In this document: positions 59,345 to 64,000 of the stretch, piece after piece
Numbering within the stretch: the stretch's first letter is position 1
Layout: each line of letters starts with the position of its first letter
Assembly: GCF_050947335.1 (NCBI RefSeq)
Contig: NW_027473511.1
Span: 186,001-250,000 of the forward strand
Length of the DNA stretch: 64,000 bases
From: Megachile rotundata
Lineage: Eukaryota; Arthropoda; Insecta; Hymenoptera; Megachilidae
Direction of reading: 5' to 3'
The notes under the pieces: generated by a model
The model's database searches: none
Told to the model about the DNA's origin: nothing
Seen by the model: the letters and a program-made list of their open reading frames with translations, nothing else
Position numbers and translations under genes: made by a program

Positions 59345-60838
59345 ATATTATGCAGATAAGATCGATAGCACGACATTTACTATACCTATTACTCTTATTA
59401 TTATCAACCTATCTCATATTATTAGCCATATTATGCTTATATGATCGATAGAACGACAATTACTGTACTTATTACTCTTATTATTATGAATCTAACTCAT
59501 ATTATTAGCCATATTATGCTTATATGATCGATAGAACGAGAATTACTATACTTATTACTCTTACTATTATCAACCTAACTCATATTGTTAGCCATATTAT
59601 GCTTAAATGATCGATAGAGCGACAATTACTATACTTATTACTCTTACTATTATCAACCTAACTCATATTGTTAGCCATATTATGCTTAAATGATCGATAG
59701 AACGACAATTACTATACTTATTACTCTTATTATTATGAATCTAACTCATATTATTAACCATATTATGCAGATATGATGGATAGAACTACAATTACTATAC
59801 TCACTACTCTTATTATTATCAATCTAACTCATATTATTAGCCTTTTTATGCTTAAATGATCGATAGAACGACAATTACTATACTTATTACTCTTATTATT
59901 ATCAATCTAACTCATATTATTAACCATATTATGCTAATATGATCGATAGAACGACAATTACTATACTTATTACACTCACTATTATCAATCTAACTCATAT
60001 TATTAAACATATTATGCTGATATGATCGATAGAACGACATTCACTATACATATTACTCTTATTATTATCAATCCAACTCATATTATTAGCAATATTATGC
60101 GTATATGATCGATAGAATGACAATTACTATACTCACTACTCTTATTATTATCAATCTAACTCATATTATTAAACATATTATGCTGATATGATCGATAGAA
60201 CGACATTCACTATACATATTACTCTTATTATTATCAATCCAACTCATATTATTAGCCATATTATGCGTATATGATCGATAGAATGACAATTACTATACTC
60301 ACTACTCTTATTATTATCAATCTAACTCATATTATTAGCCATATTATGCTTATATGATCGATAGAACGACAATTACTATACATATTACTCTTATTATTAT
60401 GAACCTAACTCATATTATTAGCCATATTATGCTTAAATGATCGATAGAACGACAATTACTATACTTATTACTCTTATTATTATGAATCTAACTCATATTA
60501 TTAACCATATTATGCAGATATGATCGATAGAACTACAATTACTATACTCACTACTCTTATTATTATCAATCTAACTCATATTATTAGCCATATTATGCTT
60601 AAATGATCGATGGAACGACAATTACTATACTTATTACTCTTATTACTATCAATCTAACTCATATTACTAGCCATATTATGCGTATATGATCGATAGTATG
60701 ACAATTACTATACTCACTACTCTTATTATTATCAATCTAACTCATATTATTAACCATATTATGCTAATATGATCGATAGGACGACAATTACTATACTTAT
60801 TACACTCACTATTATCAATCTAACTCATATTATTAACC
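59345..60838. repeat. Gamma to alpha/beta return block, 18 monomers
   Basis: K, then six gamma-like monomers with GTTAGCC, GAGCGAC (about 59617) and ATGATGGATAG (about 59775). The monomer from 59843 opens with CCTTTTTATGC across its boundary, two changes in the conserved block. From 59926 the order is CTAATATG, CTGATATG, GTATATG twice, and the alpha tail, as in 46.7-47.5 kb. Confidence 0.8.
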
Positions 60839-61834
60839 ATATTATGCAGATAAGATCGATAGCACGACATTTACTATACCTATTACTCTTATTATTATCA
60901 ACCTAACTCATATTATTAGCCATATTATGCTTATATGATCGATAGAACGACAATTACTATACTTATTATTCTTATTATTATCAATCTAACTCATATTATT
61001 AGCCATATTATGCTTAAATGATCGACAGAACGACAATTACTATACTTATTACTCTTATTATTATCAACCTAACTCATATTATTAGCCATATTATGCTTAT
61101 ATGATCGATAGAACGACAATTACTATACTTATTATTCTTATTATTATCAATCTAACTCATATTATTAGACATATTATGCAAATTTGATCGATAGAACGAC
61201 AATCACTATACTTATTACTCTTATTATTATCAACCCAACTCATATTATTAGCCATATTATGCTTATATTATCGATAGAACGACAATTACTACACTTATTA
61301 CTGTTATTATTATCAATCTAACTCATATTATTAGCCATATTATGCTTATATGATCGATAGAACGACAATTACTATACATATTACTCTTATTATTATGAAT
61401 CTAACTCATATTATTAGCCATATTATGCTTAAATGATCGATAGAACGACAAGTACTATACTTATTACTCTTATTATTATGAATCTAACTCATATTATTAA
61501 CCATATTATGCAGATATGATCGATAGAACTACAATTACTATACTCACTACTCTTATTATTATCAATCTAACTCATATTATTAGCCATATTATGCTTGAAT
61601 GATCGATAGAACGACAATTACTATACTTATTACTCTTATTATTATCAATCTAACTCATATTACTAGCCATATTATGCGTATATGATCGATACTATGACAA
61701 TTACTATACTCACTACTCTTATTATTATCAATCTAACTCATATTATTAACCATATTATGCTAATATGATCGATAGAACGACAATTACTATACTTATTACA
61801 CTCACTATTATCAATCTAACTCATATTATTAACC
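60839..61834. repeat. 12-monomer HOR block (996 bp), beta head and tail fused
   Basis: K through TTATATT (TTACTACAC) of beta, then a jump to TTATATG with TGAATC and the beta tail, including GATACTATG (about 61689). Two different parents are visible: the left part matches 47562 onward and the right part matches about 48970 onward. Confidence 0.8.
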
Positions 61835-62830
61835 ATATTATGCAGATAAGATCGATAGCACGACATTTACTATACCTATTACTCTTATTATTATCAACCC
61901 AACTCATATTATTAGCCATATTATGCTTATATTATCGATAGAACGACAATTACTACACTTATTACTGTTATTATTATCAATCTAACTCATATAATTAGCC
62001 ATATTATGCTTATATGATCGACAGAACGACAATTACTGTACTTATTACTCTTATTATTATCAATCTAACTCATATTATTAACCATATTATGCTAATATGA
62101 TCGATAGAACGACAATTACTATACTTATTACACTCACTATTATCAATCTAACTCATATTATTACCCATATTATGCTGATATGATCGATAGAACGACATTC
62201 ACTATACTTATTACTCTTATTATTATCAATCCAACTCATATTATTAGCCATATTATGCGTATATGATCGATAGAATGACAATTACTATACTCACTACTCT
62301 TATTATTATCAATCAAACTCATATTATTAGCCATATTATGCTTATATGATCGATAGAACGACAATTACTATACATATTACTCTTATTATTATGAATCTAA
62401 CTCATATTATTAGCCATATTATGCTTAAATGATCGATAGAACGACAAGTACTATACTTATTACTCTTATTATTATGAATCTAACTCATATTATTAACCAT
62501 ATTATGCAGATATGATCGATAGAACTACAATTACTATACTCACTACTCTTATTATTATCAATCTAACTCATATTATTAGCCATATTATGCTTGAATGATC
62601 GATAGAACGACAATTACTATACTTATTACTCTTATTATTATCAATCTAACTCATATTACTAGCCATATTATGCGTATATGATCGATAGTATGACAATTAC
62701 TATACTCACTACTCTTATTATTATCAATCTAACTCATATTATTAACCATATTATGCTACTATGATCGATAGAACGACAATTACTATACTTATTACACTCA
62801 CTATTATCAATCTAACTCATATTATTAACC
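61835..62830. repeat. 12-monomer HOR block (996 bp)
   Basis: Same order as 49471-50466. Private changes are AATCAAACTC near 62314 and GCTACTATG near 62756 (instead of GCTAATATG). Confidence 0.82.
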
Positions 62831-64000
62831 ATATTATGCAGATAAGATCGATAGCACGACATTTACAATACCTATTACTCTTATTATTATCAACCTAACT
62901 CATATTATTAGCCATATTATGCTTATATGATCGATAGAACGACAATTACTATACTCATTACTCTTATTATTATCAACCTAACTCATATTATTAGCCATAT
63001 TATGCTTATATGATCGATAGAACGACAATTACTATACTTATTATTCTTATTATTATCAATCTAACTCATATTATTAGACATATTATGCAAATTCGATCGA
63101 TAGAACGACAATCACTATACTTATTACTCTTATTATTATCAACCTAACTCATATTATTAGCCATATTATGCTTATATTATCGATAGAACGACAATTACTA
63201 CACTTATTACTGTTATTATTATCAATCTAACTCATATAATTAGCCATATTATGCTTATATGATCGACAGAACGACAATTACTGTACTTATTACTCTTATT
63301 ATTATCAATCTAACTCATATTATTAACCATATTATGCTAATATGATCGATAGAACGACAATTACTATACTTATTACACTCACTATTATCAACCTAACTCA
63401 TATTATTACCCATATTATGCTGATATGATCGATAGAACGACATTCACTATACTTATTACTCTTATTATTATCAATCCAACTCATATTATTAGCCATATTA
63501 TGCGTATATGATCGATAGAATGACAATTACTATACTCACTACTCTTATTATTATCAATCTAACTCATATTATTAGCCATATTATGCTTATATGATCGATA
63601 GAACGACAATTACTATACATATGACTCTTATTATTATGAATCTAACTCATATTATTAGCCATATTATGCTTAAATGATCGATAGAACGACAAGTACTATA
63701 CTTATTACTCTTATTATTATGAATCTAACTCATATTATTAACCATATTATGCAGATATGATCGATAGAACTACAATTACTATACTCACTACTCTTATTAT
63801 TATCAATCTAACTCATATTATTAGCCATATTATGCTTGAATGATCGATAGAACGACAATTACTATACTTATTACTCTTATTATTATCAATCTAACTCATA
63901 TTACTAGCCATATTATGCGTATATGATCGATACTATGACAATTACTATACTCACTACTCTTATTATTATCAATCTAACTCATATTATTAACCATATTATG
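62831..64000. repeat. Late-beta variant block, 14 monomers and the cut right edge
   Basis: K with TTTACAATACC, ACTCATTACTC and AAATTCG as in 48226 and 50467. It includes ACATATGACTC near 63618 and GATACTATG near 63930. The window ends 8 bp into a monomer that starts at 63993, so the array continues beyond. Confidence 0.82.

Larger units (their letters stand above)
1..64000. repeat. 83-bp AT-rich satellite DNA, 771 tandem monomers
   Basis: Every stretch of the window is a copy of the same 83-bp monomer in the same orientation. Landmarks in monomer coordinates: ATATTATGC at 1-9; a variable patch at 10-15; GATC at 16-19 and ATCGAT at 17-22; GAACGAC at 24-30; a TTA-triplet tract at 42-62; and a near-invariant block from 66 through 83 into 1-9. 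Position 81 is A or G. Phase is 1+83k up to 32847, 2+83k to about 41978, 3+83k to about 57240, and 83k after that. The consensus has stop codons in every frame, and 83 is not a multiple of 3, so the array is non-coding. I see no transposon, inversion or unique DNA. The likely setting is a eukaryotic centromere or heterochromatin block. That setting is inferred from the structure, not shown by the sequence. Confidence 0.98.

Noticed and set aside
1..64000. CRISPR array (conserved part with variable part at regular spacing)
   Set aside because: The would-be spacers are long, related to one another, and recur in fixed HOR order. The unit is a continuous 83-bp satellite. There are no cas genes.
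1..64000. Telomeric or subtelomeric simple repeat because of TTA-rich tracts
   Set aside because: The period is 83 bp, not 5 to 8 bp, and no canonical telomere motif is tandemly repeated.
1..64000. Bacterial replication origin iterons or plasmid repeats (GATC and AT-rich units)
   Set aside because: Hundreds of units over 64 kb with nested HORs and no genes do not fit iterons. GATC is simply part of the monomer.
1..64000. CENP-B box
   Set aside because: I found no match to the known box in the consensus or variants. The conserved block has a different sequence.
1..64000. Hairpin formed by the conserved block
   Set aside because: CATATTAT occurs twice as a direct repeat, not as an inverted repeat. 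Apart from the short palindromes ATCGAT and TATCGATA I see no stable dyad.
1..64000. A single fixed HOR period across the whole window
   Set aside because: K-to-K distances range from 2 to 66 monomers. The 16-monomer period is the most common but not universal, so the array is better described as a mosaic.

Overview
The whole 64 kb window is one uninterrupted, head-to-tail satellite DNA array. The basic unit is 83 bp and AT-rich: my consensus has 30 A, 33 T, 14 C and 6 G, about 76% A+T. With phase 1 set at ATATTATG, the window holds 771 monomers plus the first 8 bp of the next. The phase can be followed from base 1 to base 64000. Only three monomers depart from 83 bp: two of 84 bp (32786-32869 and 41917-42000, the same inherited one-base insertion) and one of 80 bp (57190-57269). 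Their sum (+1, +1, -3) accounts exactly for the phase at the right edge. I see no gene, RNA gene, transposon, inversion or unique sequence. An array like this is typical of a eukaryotic centromere, pericentromere or other heterochromatic block, read through by long reads. I do not recognise the satellite and cannot name the species.

Monomers differ mainly in a variable patch at positions 10-15, in positions 29-50, and in positions 61-65. The rest (about 66-83 and 1-9) is almost invariant. I name monomers by the bases from position 9 onward (CTAATATG, CTGATATG, GTATATG and so on). The distinctive monomer with CAGATAAG and CACGAC is called K and is used as a block marker; I count 42 copies. It is followed by higher-order repeat (HOR) blocks.

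The main HORs are two related 16-monomer (1328 bp) cassettes. Alpha (best example 26561-27888) runs: K; TTATATG; TTATATT with TTTC; TTAAATG with TTGC; TTAAATG; TTATATG; CATATATG; CTAATATG; CTGATATG; GTATATG; TTATATG; TTAAATG; CAGATATG; TTAAATG with GATGTAACG; GTATATG with GTATGAC; CTAATATG. Beta (27889-29216) runs: K; TTATATG; TTAAATG with GACAG; TTATATG; AAATTTG; TTATATT with TTACTACAC; TTATATG with GACAG; CTAATATG; CTGATATG; GTATATG; TTATATG; TTAAATG with AAGTAC; CAGATATG; CTTGAATG; GTATATG with GTATGAC; CTAATATG. From monomer 7 on the two match position by position. A third, more varied family, gamma, is an 18-monomer (1494 bp) HOR.

Layout: 1-2739 gamma (one full and one partial HOR); 2740-53454 alpha and beta cassettes, often alternating but shortened, lengthened or fused; 53455 to about 59840 gamma-type monomers mixed with alpha/beta pieces; about 59840-64000 alpha/beta again, copied from the 46.7-51.5 kb part. 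Private variants show nested duplications at every scale: 2 monomers (166 bp), 7 (581 bp), 8 (664 bp), 24 (1992 bp), 27 (2241 bp), and dispersed copies of 1.3 to 4.7 kb lying about 9 to 34 kb apart. Several joints fall inside a monomer, producing chimeric monomers that keep the 83-bp length. This points to in-register unequal exchange or replication-based amplification. All type assignments and identities were made by eye, without alignment software.
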